DNA of 64,000 bases from Metabacillus litoralis. GTDB taxonomy: Bacteria; Bacillota; Bacilli; Bacillales; Bacillaceae. Location: contig NZ_VOQF01000002.1 of assembly GCF_007994985.1 (NCBI RefSeq), positions 1 to 64,000 on the forward strand, in the 5' to 3' direction. The notes under the pieces were generated by a model that had not been told where the DNA came from, did not search any database, and saw only the letters and a list, made by a program, of their open reading frames with translations. The number at the start of each line of letters is the position of its first letter. The first letter of the stretch is position 1. Of this stretch, positions 38,077 to 47,852 are shown piece by piece. A program made the position numbers and the translations under genes.

Positions 38077-38113
38077 AAAAAGCTAGGCGATTATAAGAAT
38101 CGCTTAGCTTTTT
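38077..38113 (+). terminator. Terminator of the CNNM/CBS gene
   Basis: AAAAAGCTAGGCGATT (38077-38092) pairs with AATCGCTTAGCTTTTT (38098-38113) with one G-U pair, followed by more T. Confidence 0.88.
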
Positions 38114-38140
38114 TTGATATCATTTATTTCTATCTCAAGC

Positions 38141-38824
38141 TCATTTAGCAAAGCCCATTATTTGTTTAATAAAGCCCAATCCGAATCTTTGTTCATGCTT
38201 AATTCTTTCTTGACGAACTTGATGCTCTTTTACAAAAGCTAAGAACCGCTCTTCACGTGCATCTGTATGTTTTTGCGCAAGATCTCGCTCAGTTTGAATT
38301 TCTTCTTTATATAACTCTCGTTCAAGATGTGATGTTTCTTCTAAGCTTGAAATCATATCTTGTACATCAGAAAATTCAAATCTTGCCACTTCTGTTTGTA
38401 GCTTTGCTGTTTCTGAAATCTTTTGGTTAACTGAATGTACAACATTATTTTCTAACTGATTTAATTTTTCATTAAGCTGTAAAATTTCTTGAACTTCCTT
38501 TGAATCGATAAAATTTGTAATCTTCGTTAATGATTCTTTCATTTCCTCCACAACATCACTACTAACAGATGAATTTATCTCATCTGCTGCTGAATGCTGA
38601 TTTGAAAGTAACTGCTTAATTGTTTGTGTATCCATATTACTATCTTTAAAGGATTTAATTTTTCGAAGCATTTCGATATTTTCTGGCGTTAATAGTCTTG
38701 CATTTTTATCGTCTCTTTTAATATCAATGAACTCAGAAAATTCCTCTTCCCAATTTTTCAAGATGAATACCTTTTCCCCTACAAGAGATGCTGCTTTTGA
38801 AATTGTTACATGTTTTGCTGCCAA
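38141..38824 (-). CDS. MerR-like helix-turn-helix protein with coiled coil
   Basis: Residues 1-65 resemble a MerR-type DNA-binding domain (TISKAASLVGEKVFILKNWEEEF, then RLLTPENIEMLRKIKSFKD). The rest is a long, charged helical region (about 80-210) with heptad-like spacing, ending in RFGLGFIKQIMGFAK. No ligand-binding domain is present. The layout recalls RacA and plasmid-borne DUF3967 proteins, but I cannot assign it to either. Confidence 0.65.
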   Translation of the reverse strand: MAAKHVTISKAASLVGEKVFILKNWEEEFSEFIDIKRDDKNARLLTPENIEMLRKIKSFKDSNMDTQTIKQLLSNQHSAADEINSSVSSDVVEEMKESLTKITNFIDSKEVQEILQLNEKLNQLENNVVHSVNQKISETAKLQTEVARFEFSDVQDMISSLEETSHLERELYKEEIQTERDLAQKHTDAREERFLAFVKEHQVRQERIKHEQRFGLGFIKQIMGFAK

Positions 38825-38962
38825 TCTACTCCACCAACCTTTGTCTATTTTTTCTTATGTTACTAGTTCTATATTCTCTCTACCAATTTCCTCCCTATCG
38901 ACAAAGGTTCTAAAAACTAGTCATAATGTTAGTGGTTTTGCAGATTTACTACATTTACGAAC

Positions 38963-38998
38963 AAAAAACTGACTTACTATACAGCAAGTCAGTTTTTT
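38963..38998 (-). terminator. Terminator of the gcv operon
   Basis: AAAAAACTGACTT (38963-38975) and AAGTCAGTTTTTT (38986-38998) are perfect inverted complements, eight bases beyond the gcvPB stop. Confidence 0.9.
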
Positions 38999-39005
38999 CA
39001 ACAAT

Positions 39006-40463
39006 TTATCTTTGATATTTTAAAATTGGTTTTCTAGCAGCTGTTGTTTCATCAAGACGTTTAATGACTGTAGTATGTGGAGCTTCTTGAACAATCTCAG
39101 GATTTTCTTCGGCTTCTTTTGCAATTTGAATCATCGCATCAATAAAGGAATCAAGTGTTTCCTTTGATTCTGTTTCTGTTGGCTCAATCATAATACACTC
39201 TTCAACATTTAACGGAAAATAGATTGTTGGTGGATGATAACCAAAATCTAATAATCGTTTTGCAATATCAAGTGTACGCACACCCAGCTTCTTTTGTCGC
39301 TTCCCAGAAAGTACAAATTCATGCTTACAATGCTGATCATATGGAAGATCAAAGTATGGAGCAAGTCGACGCATCATATAGTTTGCATTTAATACAGCAT
39401 ATTCTGTTACAGCCTTTAATCCATCAGGTCCCATTGAGCGGATATATGTGTAGGCACGAACATTAATCCCAAAGTTACCATAGAACGGCTTTACACGTCC
39501 GATTGATTCAGGACGATTGTAATCAAAATGATAGCCTTCATCCGTTTTTACAAGCACTGGCTTTGGTAGATAAGCTATAAGATCCTCTTTCACACCAACT
39601 GGACCAGATCCAGGACCACCACCACCATGAGGACCTGTGAAAGTCTTATGCAGGTTAAGGTGAACAACATCAAAGCCCATGTCTCCAGGACGTGCTTGAC
39701 TTAGTACTGCATTTAAATTAGCACCGTCATAATATAGCTTTCCACCAGCATCATGAACAATTTGTGCCATTTCTAAGATATGTGCTTCAAACAATCCTAG
39801 TGTATTAGGATTTGTAAGCATTAGTGCTGCCGTTTCTTCATTAACAACTCGCTTTAAATCCTCTAAATCTACTAAGCCATTTTCATCAGATTTAACTGTT
39901 ATTGTTTCAAAACCAGCTACTGTTGCTGACGCTGGATTTGTACCGTGTGCAGAGTCAGGAACGATAACCTTTGTTCTTTTTGTATCATTATTAGCTTCAT
40001 GATACGCACGAATCATCATCAATCCAGTCCATTCACCATGAGCACCTGCTGCTGGCTGAAGAGTTACTTCATCCATACCTGTAATTTCTTTTAAATGCTC
40101 TTGAAGATCAAATAATAATTCCATTGCACCTTGAACAGTTTCTTCTTCTTGTAAAGGATGGATATGTGCAAGCCCTCCAATACGCGCAACATTTTCATTT
40201 ATTTTCGGATTATATTTCATTGTACAAGAACCTAATGGATAGAACCCAGAGTCAACACCATGATTACGTCTAGATAAAGCCGTATAATGTCTCATTATAT
40301 CTAGTTCTGAAACCTCTGGAAGCTCTGCTTGCTCACTACGAATATATGCTGAAGGAATGAGCTCATCCAATGACAATTCTTCAATTTCAAGCTTTGGTAA
40401 ACTATATCCTACGCGACCTTCTTTGCTAACCTCAAAAATTAACGTTTGATCTTGATTACTCAT
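39006..40463 (-). CDS. gcvPB: Glycine dehydrogenase (decarboxylating) subunit 2
   Basis: With GcvPA this forms the P protein of the glycine cleavage system, decarboxylating glycine with PLP. The ATG at 40463 overlaps the gcvPA stop (ATGAGTAA) with AAGGAATTGGGGG upstream; a longer frame to 40496 is rejected. The 485-residue protein has [10 protein letters not shown] at 171-180 and the PLP lysine Lys273 in [21 protein letters not shown]. Confidence 0.96.
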   Translation of the reverse strand: MSNQDQTLIFEVSKEGRVGYSLPKLEIEELSLDELIPSAYIRSEQAELPEVSELDIMRHYTALSRRNHGVDSGFYPLGSCTMKYNPKINENVARIGGLAHIHPLQEEETVQGAMELLFDLQEHLKEITGMDEVTLQPAAGAHGEWTGLMMIRAYHEANNDTKRTKVIVPDSAHGTNPASATVAGFETITVKSDENGLVDLEDLKRVVNEETAALMLTNPNTLGLFEAHILEMAQIVHDAGGKLYYDGANLNAVLSQARPGDMGFDVVHLNLHKTFTGPHGGGGPGSGPVGVKEDLIAYLPKPVLVKTDEGYHFDYNRPESIGRVKPFYGNFGINVRAYTYIRSMGPDGLKAVTEYAVLNANYMMRRLAPYFDLPYDQHCKHEFVLSGKRQKKLGVRTLDIAKRLLDFGYHPPTIYFPLNVEECIMIEPTETESKETLDSFIDAMIQIAKEAEENPEIVQEAPHTTVIKRLDETTAARKPILKYQR

Positions 40464-41802
40464 TGCCATCCCCCAATTCCTTAACAAGTGTGTCAATTTC
40501 TTCTTTTGTACGAAGCTCTGTTACAGCCACTAACATATGGTTTTCAAGCTCAGGATACACTTTACCTAAATCATAACCACCAATAATTCCTTTTTCTAAA
40601 AGCTTTTTGTTCACTTCATATATTGGTTTTTCTAGCTTTACAACAAATTCATTAAATATCGGTTGATCAAAAGGAACTTCTAATCCAGCATTTCTACATG
40701 CTTTTTTCGCATAATTTGCTTTTTGGATATTTTGAATCGCCATTTCCTTCACACCCTGCTTACCTAGAGCTGTCATAGCCACAGATGCAGCAAGTGCATT
40801 CAACGCTTGATTTGAACAAATATTAGAAGTCGCTTTATCACGACGAATATGCTGCTCACGTGCTTGAAGTGTTAACACAAAACCACGTTTTCCATTTTCA
40901 TCTGTTGTTTGACCAACAAGACGTCCTGGTACTTTTCGTAATAATTTATTTGTAACAGCAAAATATCCACAATGTGGTCCACCAAAAGCAGTAGGAATAC
41001 CAAATGGCTGAGCATCACCAGCTACAATATCTGCACCAAATGCTCCAGGAGGTGTTAAAGCTCCTAAAGCTAAAGGGTTAGAAGAAACAACAAACATACT
41101 TTTCCCAGTATGAGCGATTGGTTCAATATCTTGTAAAGGCTCAATGTTTCCAAAGAAGTTAGGATATTGCACAAGAACAGCTGCTACATCTTCAGTCATT
41201 TCTTGTTGTAATGCCACAAGATCTGTAACACCATTCTTAACAGGCACTTCGACGACTTCAATATACTGACCTTTTGCATAAGTTCTAACAACATCACGAG
41301 TTTCCGGGTTTACTGCTTTTGAAATAAGAATTTTCTTCTTTTTCGTTTGTCCAGCCGCCAACATCGCCGCTTCAGCTAGAGCTGTTCCACCATCATACAT
41401 TGATGAATTCGCAACATCCATTCCAGTTAACTCACAAATCATCGTCTGAAATTCAAAAATCGCTTGAAGCTCACCTTGAGAAATTTCAGGTTGATAAGGT
41501 GTGTACGCTGTATAAAACTCAGATCGAGAAATAACATGATCAACAATAATAGGCATGTAATGATCATAAACACCAGCACCTAAAAAAGAAGCATGACTAC
41601 GTAGGTCTTTATTCTTCGCCGCTAATTGTGTTAGCTCTTTTAATAGCTCCGTTTCTGATTTCGCTTTCTTGATGTTGTATTCTCTCTGAAAACGAACACT
41701 TTCTGGAATATCCTGAAACAACTCATTAACAGATTCTACGCCAATTGCTTGAAGCATTTCCTGTTTATCTTGTTCCGTCATTGGTAAATAACGATGTTTC
41801 AT
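40456..41802 (-). CDS. gcvPA: Glycine dehydrogenase (decarboxylating) subunit 1
   Basis: This is the other half of the heterotetrameric P protein. The 448-residue chain has the family segments [35 protein letters not shown] and [19 protein letters not shown]. It lacks the PLP lysine carried by GcvPB. It is 212 bases downstream of gcvT, a larger gap than usual in Bacillus, filled by a phased direct repeat. Confidence 0.95.
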   Translation of the reverse strand: MKHRYLPMTEQDKQEMLQAIGVESVNELFQDIPESVRFQREYNIKKAKSETELLKELTQLAAKNKDLRSHASFLGAGVYDHYMPIIVDHVISRSEFYTAYTPYQPEISQGELQAIFEFQTMICELTGMDVANSSMYDGGTALAEAAMLAAGQTKKKKILISKAVNPETRDVVRTYAKGQYIEVVEVPVKNGVTDLVALQQEMTEDVAAVLVQYPNFFGNIEPLQDIEPIAHTGKSMFVVSSNPLALGALTPPGAFGADIVAGDAQPFGIPTAFGGPHCGYFAVTNKLLRKVPGRLVGQTTDENGKRGFVLTLQAREQHIRRDKATSNICSNQALNALAASVAMTALGKQGVKEMAIQNIQKANYAKKACRNAGLEVPFDQPIFNEFVVKLEKPIYEVNKKLLEKGIIGGYDLGKVYPELENHMLVAVTELRTKEEIDTLVKELGDGNE

Positions 41803-41886
41803 TGATGGTGAGCCCCTCTCTATTGTAAAAAGTATTGTTGATTACTTGTTGAAATTTGTCGTTTTTCTAATATATTGTAAGAATTA

Positions 41887-41970
41887 GCAAATAAGTTGAG
41901 TAAACTAGCAAATATAATTCAGATTTCCGCAAATATATTTTGTATAACAGCAAATAAATGCTCGAAATCA
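41887..41970. repeat. Four GCAAATA units at exact 21-bp spacing
   Basis: GCAAATA begins at 41887, 41908, 41929 and 41950, exactly 21 bases apart (two helical turns). The intervening bases vary. It lies inside the gcv operon, between gcvT and gcvPA. It could be a phased protein-binding array, an A-tract curvature element or a dispersed intergenic repeat. Confidence 0.7.
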
Positions 41971-42014
41971 ACCAATATCCTAACTAAACTAGTTTAATAG
42001 CTGACAAAAATGAC

Positions 42015-43118
42015 TTACTTCTTCGGTCGTTTGTAAAAAGGTGTAGCCACAACAACTGCTTTTAGGCGTTTTTTACGAATTTGGACTTCTATTTCTGTTC
42101 CAAGCTCAGCAAATTCTGTCTTTAATAAAGCTAATCCGATATTTTTCTTTAGTGTTGGTGATTGTGTACCAGTTGTTACAACACCAATTTCCTCACCACC
42201 AGCAAATACTTCATATCCATGTCGAGGAATTCCTTTATCAATCAATTCGATTCCAACTAATTTTCGATCTGTACCGTTCTCTTTTTGTTCTTTTAAAATT
42301 GCTTTTCCATTGAAGTCAGCTTCTTTGTTTGGTTTGACCGCAAATCCGATTCCTGCTTCAATTGGAGTAATATCTTTTGTAAGCTCTTGACCATACAATG
42401 GAAGAGTCGCTTCAAAACGCAATGTATCGCGTGCTCCTAAACCACATGGTACAACTCCATCTTCCTTGCCTGTTTCTAATATTTTCTCCCAAAGACTAGC
42501 AGCATCTTCTGCAGCACAATATAGCTCAAAACCATCTTCACCTGTGTAACCAGTTCTTGATACTAAAACTTTGGCACCTGCAACATTTACAGGATTGATA
42601 AATTTGAAAAATTTGATTGTCGTCAAATCTGTATCTGTTAGTTTTTGAAGTGTTTTTTCAGCTAATGGACCTTGGAGAGCAAGTAATGCTGTTTCATCTG
42701 AGATATTAGTTAACGTTACATCACCAGATAAATTAGAAGTTAACCAGTCTATATCTTTTTCAATGTTAGATGCATTAATCACTAATAAAAAGTCATTTTC
42801 AGCTTTTTTATAAATAAGAAGGTCATCCACTGTGCCACCATCTTCATAGCACATTGCCGTGTATTGAGCTCCCCCAACCTTTAATAAAGAAACATCATTT
42901 GTCACAACACGTTGTAAAAAGTTCAGACTATCTGATCCTTTCACTTCTACTTCACCCATATGGGAAACATCAAATAAACCTGCTTTTGTACGAACAGCTT
43001 CATGCTCTTCTTTAATAGAAGAAAATTGAACTGGTAAATCCCATCCACCAAAATCAATTGTTTTTGCACCGTAGGTTTTATACACATCATATAATGGTGT
43101 TCGGTTTAACTGTGTCAT
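42015..43118 (-). CDS. gcvT: Aminomethyltransferase (glycine cleavage T protein)
   Basis: GcvT transfers the methylene group from lipoyl-GcvH to tetrahydrofolate and releases ammonia. The 367-residue protein has [21 protein letters not shown], the [13 protein letters not shown] block, [12 protein letters not shown] and the C-terminal barrel. It is first in the operon and directly follows the glycine riboswitch. Confidence 0.97.
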   Translation of the reverse strand: MTQLNRTPLYDVYKTYGAKTIDFGGWDLPVQFSSIKEEHEAVRTKAGLFDVSHMGEVEVKGSDSLNFLQRVVTNDVSLLKVGGAQYTAMCYEDGGTVDDLLIYKKAENDFLLVINASNIEKDIDWLTSNLSGDVTLTNISDETALLALQGPLAEKTLQKLTDTDLTTIKFFKFINPVNVAGAKVLVSRTGYTGEDGFELYCAAEDAASLWEKILETGKEDGVVPCGLGARDTLRFEATLPLYGQELTKDITPIEAGIGFAVKPNKEADFNGKAILKEQKENGTDRKLVGIELIDKGIPRHGYEVFAGGEEIGVVTTGTQSPTLKKNIGLALLKTEFAELGTEIEVQIRKKRLKAVVVATPFYKRPKK

Positions 43119-43192
43119 ATTGATGACTCCCCTCTATTTTGAGTAAACAATTCTCAGGATTTCTAGCATGCTTTTCATAAAAAAATGCATAC

Positions 43193-43458
43193 AAAAAAGG
43201 ACATAGAACTCCCACATATTTAAATGGAAGTCCCTGTCCTTTTCACCTGAAAGTTTACCCTATGTAGAAATATTTCTGCCGCATCTAAAAGAATTCAAAT
43301 TCAGCTAAAATCCATAAGGCTTTCCCCTTTGGTAGTTTGCAGTAATCACAAACACTCTCCAGAGCCGCGTCAAATAAGAGTCTTTTTGCCTGAGAGATTC
43401 ACAGCTGCTTGCTCCTTCGGCGCTATATAAAATACCTATAGTCTCTCCCCTTATTCTC
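43193..43458 (-). ncRNA. Tandem glycine riboswitch with terminator
   Basis: On the minus strand two aptamers follow one another. The first (about 43458-43373) has GGGGAGAGAC, GCGCCGAAGGAGCAA and TGAATCTCTCAGGCAAAAAG. The second (about 43369-43232) has CTGGAGAGTG, CTACCAAAGGGGAAAGCC and AACTTTCAGGTGAAAAGGAC. A terminator hairpin (43193-43244, GGACAGGGACTTCCA with TGGGAGTTCTATGTCC then TTTTTT) overlaps the end of aptamer two. Glycine binding should prevent termination and switch on gcvT-gcvPA-gcvPB. Confidence 0.95.
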
Positions 43459-43781
43459 ACCCGCACATATTTAGTTACAAAGTTGGTTATACTACTAAAA
43501 CTAATTATTACGACATTTTGACATTTTTAACATTTTAGAATACAAGAAGATTGAAAGCGCAAAGCTTACAGAATGATAAGCAAATTAAGAACTTTCTTAC
43601 TTTCAATATTACCATGATCGCAATTTTGCGGCAATAATATTTTTCCTTATAATAAAATTTTTTTATCGAATAATGTTCGTGTTTTATAATGAATACCTAT
43701 TATATAGCTTATTTTATTCAATTTATTTCTTAAATAGTGAACATTACTAAATTGCAGTGAAAATGAAAGGACTGTCTTTCT

Positions 43782-45467
43782 ATGAATATCAAAACAAATT
43801 TCGATTCTTCCTGGCAAGAAGGCTTTTTCGAAAAATTAGAAAATGATGGACCATGGGCAAACTGGGAATTATATAAGCTTGCTTATGAGGTACAACAACA
43901 CACGGCTATATCTAGCTTTGAAGGGTTACAGGCCCCTAATCATTTACCACATTTCACTCCACTGCCACATCAATTGGAAGTGGCACAGCGTGTTGTTGAA
44001 AAAATGAATGGAAAAGCAATTTTAGCTGATGAAGTTGGACTTGGAAAGACAATAGAAGCCGGATTAATTTTAAAAGAATATATGATACGTGGTCTTGTGA
44101 AAAAAATCCTCATTTTAGTTCCAGCATCTCTTGTGTCACAATGGGCTCGTGAATTGAATGAAAAGTTCTTTATCCCAGCAGTAGAACAAAAGAAAAGCTA
44201 TGTATGGGAAGCATGTGATGTTGTTGTTTCTTCTATTGATACAGCAAAACGAAATCCACATCGTGATATCGTTTATAACCAATCATATGACTTAGTGATT
44301 ATTGATGAAGCACATAAGCTTAAAAATAATAAAACCAAAAACTATGAATTTGTACAAAATTTAAAAAAGAAATATTGTTTACTATTAACAGCAACACCTG
44401 TACAAAACAGGGTTGAAGAAATATTTAATCTTGTTTCATTACTAAAGCCAGGTCATCTTGGAAATGAATCTTATTTTACTGAAGCATTTTCTGCTAAAGA
44501 ACGCTCATTAGACGATCATGAGCACTTAAAAGAATTAGTGAACAAAGTGATGATTCGTAATCGTCGAGGAGATACTGGCATTGATTGGCCAAAACGTCAT
44601 GTTGAAACAGTTGCCATTGATTTTTCAGAAACCGAACAACATTTATATAATACGATAACACAGCTAAAATCTCTTTCTGATTATGCAGCAAATACGTTTT
44701 CAATCATGACCCTACAAAGAGAAGCATGCAGTAGTCGAGAAGCTGTTTATATGACCTTAAAGAAAATGCTCGACAAGCCTGAAGAAGAAGAAAGAGTGCT
44801 ACCTAACAACGTGATAAAAGACATTATGATGGCGATTGACGGTGTTACTCAAAACTCAAAAGCTCTTAAAGTAGTCGATTTAATCAAAGAAATAGATGAT
44901 AAAGTGATTATTTTCACAGAATATCGCGCAACTCAATTTTACTTACAATGGTTTCTTCAGCAAAACGGGATCACTTCTGTTCCTTTTAGAGGTGGCTTTA
45001 AACGTGGTAAAAAGGATTGGATGAAGGAGCTATTTAAAAATCGTGTCCAAGTGCTAATCGCAACTGAAGCAGGTGGTGAAGGGATTAACCTGCAATTTTG
45101 CCATAATATTATTAATTATGATTTACCATGGAATCCAATGAGACTTGAGCAACGCATCGGCCGTATCCATCGACTTGGTCAAGAACACGACGTTCATATA
45201 TACAATATGGCAACAAGAAACACCGTTGAAGAGCATATTTTAAAACTACTTTATGAAAAAATTAATTTATTTGAAAAAGTTATAGGTAATCTTGATGAAA
45301 TTTTGACAAAGCTCGAAATCAAAAATTTCGACGATACGATTCAGGACATAATGTACAACTCCAAAAGTGATGGTGAAATGAAAATCAAAATGGACAATTT
45401 AACATCCATTTTAGATTATGCTCAGCATTCACAAGAACAAAGAAAAGCAGCTAGTGGAGATAAGTAA
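43782..45467 (+). CDS. yqhH: SNF2-family DEAD/H helicase YqhH
   Basis: This Swi2/Snf2 ATPase likely remodels nucleic-acid complexes, RapA-like. Walker A ADEVGLGKT is at 82-90, DEAH at 175-178, motif III LLTATPVQNR near 198-207 and the C-terminal helicase block EAGGEGINLQFCHNIINYDL with QRIGRIHRLGQ near 427-465. Length 561. It stands opposite the gcv operon as in B. subtilis and is followed by yqhG. Confidence 0.94.
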   Translation: MNIKTNFDSSWQEGFFEKLENDGPWANWELYKLAYEVQQHTAISSFEGLQAPNHLPHFTPLPHQLEVAQRVVEKMNGKAILADEVGLGKTIEAGLILKEYMIRGLVKKILILVPASLVSQWARELNEKFFIPAVEQKKSYVWEACDVVVSSIDTAKRNPHRDIVYNQSYDLVIIDEAHKLKNNKTKNYEFVQNLKKKYCLLLTATPVQNRVEEIFNLVSLLKPGHLGNESYFTEAFSAKERSLDDHEHLKELVNKVMIRNRRGDTGIDWPKRHVETVAIDFSETEQHLYNTITQLKSLSDYAANTFSIMTLQREACSSREAVYMTLKKMLDKPEEEERVLPNNVIKDIMMAIDGVTQNSKALKVVDLIKEIDDKVIIFTEYRATQFYLQWFLQQNGITSVPFRGGFKRGKKDWMKELFKNRVQVLIATEAGGEGINLQFCHNIINYDLPWNPMRLEQRIGRIHRLGQEHDVHIYNMATRNTVEEHILKLLYEKINLFEKVIGNLDEILTKLEIKNFDDTIQDIMYNSKSDGEMKIKMDNLTSILDYAQHSQEQRKAASGDK

Positions 45468-45537
45468 GTTTTCTATGCTTCACCCGTTGGACAGATTATA
45501 TAGAAGAAAGAAGATTTAATGTGAAAGGTGGCAAACT

Positions 45538-46335
45538 ATGCAACAGGAAAAAATACACCATTATTTAGAAAGCTTTTTCACAGCAAATTCATGTGAAATT
45601 GTTGACAATGAGCCGGGATACCTTACAGTTCAATTAACAATAGATATGGATAAAGAATTGATGAACCGCCCTTTTTACTGGCACTACCTCGAAAAAACAA
45701 ATGGTGTACCTAACCCTATGAAATTAACATTAATAACAGACCAACATTCTGCACCTAAAGACTTAAAAGGTGAGATCATGCACTTTGGTGCACCTCGCCT
45801 CCACCAAATATTCCGCTCAACTACAGGTCTAGGAAGCTACATAAGATTATTCGAACAAGCAACAACTTCTGGTGGAAATGTACCACTTCACCCATGGCTT
45901 GGTGTGAATATTATGGTTTCCTACCAATGCGATATGAAAAAAGATCAACTTTATTCTATCGGCTTGCATCTAGTAAGTGGAACACTAGTAGAAAACTTTC
46001 AAGAAAAACTGGAAAACCTAGAACTCACACCAAAAATACCAGATCTTTGCTTTACGATGACTCCATTAATCAAACCGCAAAGTGGTATAAAACGAATTGA
46101 GCAATTTATCATGCAGGAAATCAATCAGCAAGATACCTCATGGGCAGATTCCGCTAGAGAAAGATGGAGTGCAGATGAAAAGCTGTTAGATCATTTTTAT
46201 GAAGAGCTTGAAGAAAAACCTGACTGCTATCATTTAGAAAAAGAAGCACTAAAGGAACTTTATGAACCACAGATTAATGTATCGATTCAAAATGGCGGGA
46301 TTTTTTATTTGACTCCTCAGGGTATTTTTAAATAA
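45538..46335 (+). CDS. yqhG: Conserved protein YqhG
   Basis: The 265-residue soluble protein matches YqhG by position and by its start QQEKIHHYLESFFTANSCEI and LTVQLTIDMDKELMNRPFYWHYLEKT. There is no membrane segment or catalytic motif I recognise. In other Bacilli it always travels with yqhH, 70 bases upstream here, which suggests a shared task. A GAAAGGTGGC ribosome site precedes the ATG. Confidence 0.88.
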   Translation: MQQEKIHHYLESFFTANSCEIVDNEPGYLTVQLTIDMDKELMNRPFYWHYLEKTNGVPNPMKLTLITDQHSAPKDLKGEIMHFGAPRLHQIFRSTTGLGSYIRLFEQATTSGGNVPLHPWLGVNIMVSYQCDMKKDQLYSIGLHLVSGTLVENFQEKLENLELTPKIPDLCFTMTPLIKPQSGIKRIEQFIMQEINQQDTSWADSARERWSADEKLLDHFYEELEEKPDCYHLEKEALKELYEPQINVSIQNGGIFYLTPQGIFK

Positions 46336-46445
46336 GACTTTTTTGGAGAATTAATCACGTAGTTAACATCACAATCGTATCAAATATAATGACATTTGTA
46401 ATTCAAAATAACTATGAGCAAAGTACATGTAAAATTTAATGATCT

Positions 46446-46466
46446 ATAGGGGATCATTTCCCCTAT
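46446..46466 (+). terminator. Terminator of yqhH-yqhG
   Basis: ATAGGGGA (46446-46453) pairs with TCCCCTAT (46459-46466), followed by CTTTT. Confidence 0.8.
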
Positions 46467-46573
46467 CTTTTGATTTAATCAATTAATTTCTTCGAATAAA
46501 TCTCCAGCTATTCTACTTGAGTTTCAAATCACATCACCTTTCCATCTACAAATTATGCAAAATTTAAAAATCA

Positions 46574-46582
46574 TTCGACAAA
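46574..46582 (-). promoter_or_regulatory. Spo0A box upstream of sinI
   Basis: TTCGACAAA is the exact complement of the 0A box TTTGTCGAA. A second weaker box (TGTCGAC, 46729-46735) lies about 40 bases before the sinI -10. sinI is a known Spo0A target in B. subtilis, so activation of this leader by Spo0A is plausible. Confidence 0.6.
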
Positions 46583-46767
46583 ATTAATTTTTCGTAGTTA
46601 AAGCTTTCTTAAAATTTAGTTAAAGAAAATGCATACAAATGTAAACTTTAGACCTTTTAAAACATACTTTAGACCTAATTAATGTTACAAACATGTAAAA
46701 ATTTACAATTTTTATTAAATTTTTTTCCTGTCGACATAAAACACCACACTTACTAAAAATTCCTTTT

Positions 46768-46773
46768 TATAAT
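46768..46773 (+). promoter_or_regulatory. Candidate -10 element of the sinI promoter
   Basis: TATAAT at 46768-46773 lies about 60 bases before the riboswitch. No good -35 is seen 17 bases upstream, which fits a promoter needing an activator such as Spo0A. Confidence 0.5.
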
Positions 46774-46833
46774 AAGATTAGTGATATAGATATACATAAA
46801 ATAGTAGACTAAGGTAACAGACCAGATTTCAAG

Positions 46834-46971
46834 TTCAGGACAATTTAATCAGTTCAAGGGCAAACCTATTGAAAAATAGGGACGCAAAGTCACAGGTCTT
46901 CCGTTCAAATAAAGAAAAATGAATTATGATGGCTGGGCTGCCTGAAATACAGGCGAAGTATTTTAGGAGGG
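46834..46971 (+). ncRNA. Cyclic-di-GMP-I (GEMM) riboswitch in the sinI leader
   Basis: The conserved GEMM-I core is plain: AAGGGCAAACC, a CCTATT-GAAA-AATAGG hairpin (46865-46880), GGGACGCAAAGTC, then CAGGTCTTCCG and ATGATGGCTGGGCTGCC. TTCAGG (46834-46839) pairs with CCTGAA (46941-46946) to close P1. Behind it CCTGAAATACAGG can form a competing hairpin, and AAATAC (46944-46949) can pair with GTATTT (46958-46963) next to the AGGAGGG ribosome site of sinI. The direction of control cannot be told by eye. No terminator follows, so translation is the likely target. Confidence 0.9.
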
Positions 46972-46978
46972 TAAAAAG

Positions 46979-47131
46979 TTGAATAGTAAAATTGTAGATA
47001 AGATAATGTATGATGGTGAATTGGATCAAGAATGGGTAGAATTAATATTAGAAGCTCTTGAGGTTGGGATTAGTGTAGATGAAATAAAAGATTTCTTCGA
47101 GAGTAAAAATCGAAATATTCAATTAACTTAA
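46979..47131 (+). CDS. sinI: SinI antirepressor
   Basis: SinI binds SinR and pulls it off matrix-gene operators. The 50-residue product contains GELDQEWVELILEALEVGIS and VDEIKDFFESK, close to the SinI dimerisation helices. The start is TTG at 46979 behind AGGAGGG. It lies 115 bases ahead of sinR and directly behind the c-di-GMP riboswitch, an arrangement absent from B. subtilis. Confidence 0.92.
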   Translation: MNSKIVDKIMYDGELDQEWVELILEALEVGISVDEIKDFFESKNRNIQLT

Positions 47132-47179
47132 ACCCTTATTTTGGTAGTTTATTAAGTATGTAAATTTTTTTTGAAAGTT

Positions 47180-47219
47180 GTTCTTCATATAAAACAAAAC
47201 CTTCTTTATATGTTATAAT
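47180..47219 (+). promoter_or_regulatory. sinR promoter with possible SinR site
   Basis: TATAAT (47214-47219) is a good -10 for a separate sinR promoter. GTTCTTCATATAAAAC (47180-47195) matches 13 of 16 positions of the dyad seen at the other sites and would cover the -35 region, suggesting autorepression. Confidence 0.5.
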
Positions 47220-47245
47220 GTGGCTATTAAGGAAGGTGACTTGAC

Positions 47246-47581
47246 GTGATTGGTCCACGAATTAAAAAATACAGAACTCAAAAAAATCTATCCCTATCCG
47301 AACTAGCAGAACGAGCAGGAGTTGCAAAATCATACTTAAGTTCGATTGAACGCAATCTCCAGTCAAATCCTTCTGTACAATTTTTAGAAAAAGTTTCATC
47401 CGTACTAGGTGTATCTGTTAACACCCTTCTAAACGAACAAAATGAATTAGATCCTAAAGAGCTTGACTACGAATGGACAAAGCTCGTGCAGGATGCCATG
47501 AAATCTGGTGTCTCCAAAGAGCAGTTCAAAGAATTTTTAGAGTTTAACAAATGGCGACTTCAGAACGATAGTGATAAATGA
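47246..47581 (+). CDS. sinR: Biofilm master repressor SinR
   Basis: SinR is a tetrameric repressor of matrix genes. The 111-residue protein begins MIGPRIKKYRTQKNLSLSELAERAG with an XRE-type helix-turn-helix (1-65; SYLSSIERNLQSNPSVQFLEKVS as recognition segment) and ends with the SinI-binding domain LDYEWTKLVQDAMKSGVSKEQFKEFL. Length equals B. subtilis SinR. A terminator follows. tasA, sipW and tapA, which would follow in B. subtilis, are missing. Confidence 0.97.
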   Translation: MIGPRIKKYRTQKNLSLSELAERAGVAKSYLSSIERNLQSNPSVQFLEKVSSVLGVSVNTLLNEQNELDPKELDYEWTKLVQDAMKSGVSKEQFKEFLEFNKWRLQNDSDK

Positions 47582-47622
47582 GAGCATGGTTGGCGGCTGT
47601 TGGTTGCCTAGTGCTCTTTTTT
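47581..47622 (+). terminator. Terminator of sinIR
   Basis: AGAGCA (47581-47586) pairs with TGCTCT (47612-47617), with inner GGC/GCC pairing, followed by TTTTTT. Confidence 0.75.
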
Positions 47623-47690
47623 GATTCGATCACGTTCGTTTTATTGAAATAACATCATGTACCACCTCGTTCGTTTTAACGATATCCTAT

Positions 47691-47755
47691 TGTCGATATC
47701 CATATAAAAATGTCGAAAAATTACTGTTTATATTATTTTTTTTACCTTATATAAT
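47691..47755 (+). promoter_or_regulatory. Promoter of peptide cluster 1 with Spo0A-type boxes
   Basis: TATAAT (47750-47755) is a likely -10. TGTCGAA (47711-47717) is a perfect 0A-box core about 40 bases upstream of it, and TGTCGAT (47691-47697) is one mismatch away. Spo0A could therefore act on this promoter directly. Confidence 0.5.
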
Positions 47756-47813
47756 GTTATTGAGAACAACGCAGTGCAATAGCACTAATTCAGATACATT
47801 TTTTTCTATTATT

Positions 47814-47829
47814 GTTCTTTATATAGAAT
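47814..47829. promoter_or_regulatory. SinR-type operator ahead of peptide cluster 1
   Basis: GTTCTTTATATAGAAT matches the dyad GTTCTTTATAAAGAAC at 14 of 16 positions. It sits between the promoter and the precursor ribosome site, where a bound repressor would block elongation. Confidence 0.65.
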
Positions 47830-47852
47830 TAATGGAAGGTGGTGATAAAAAA

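Noticed and set aside
41887-41970. CRISPR array from the GCAAATA repeats
   Set aside because: Units are 7 bases with 14-base variable parts, only four copies, inside an operon and without cas genes.
46835-47029. 64-codon minus-strand frame
   Set aside because: It is antisense to the c-di-GMP riboswitch and sinI; the plus-strand reading explains the conservation.
47754-47852. Longer N-terminus for the cluster 1 peptide
   Set aside because: The upstream codons span the -10/operator region, and a strong ribosome site precedes the ATG at 47853.
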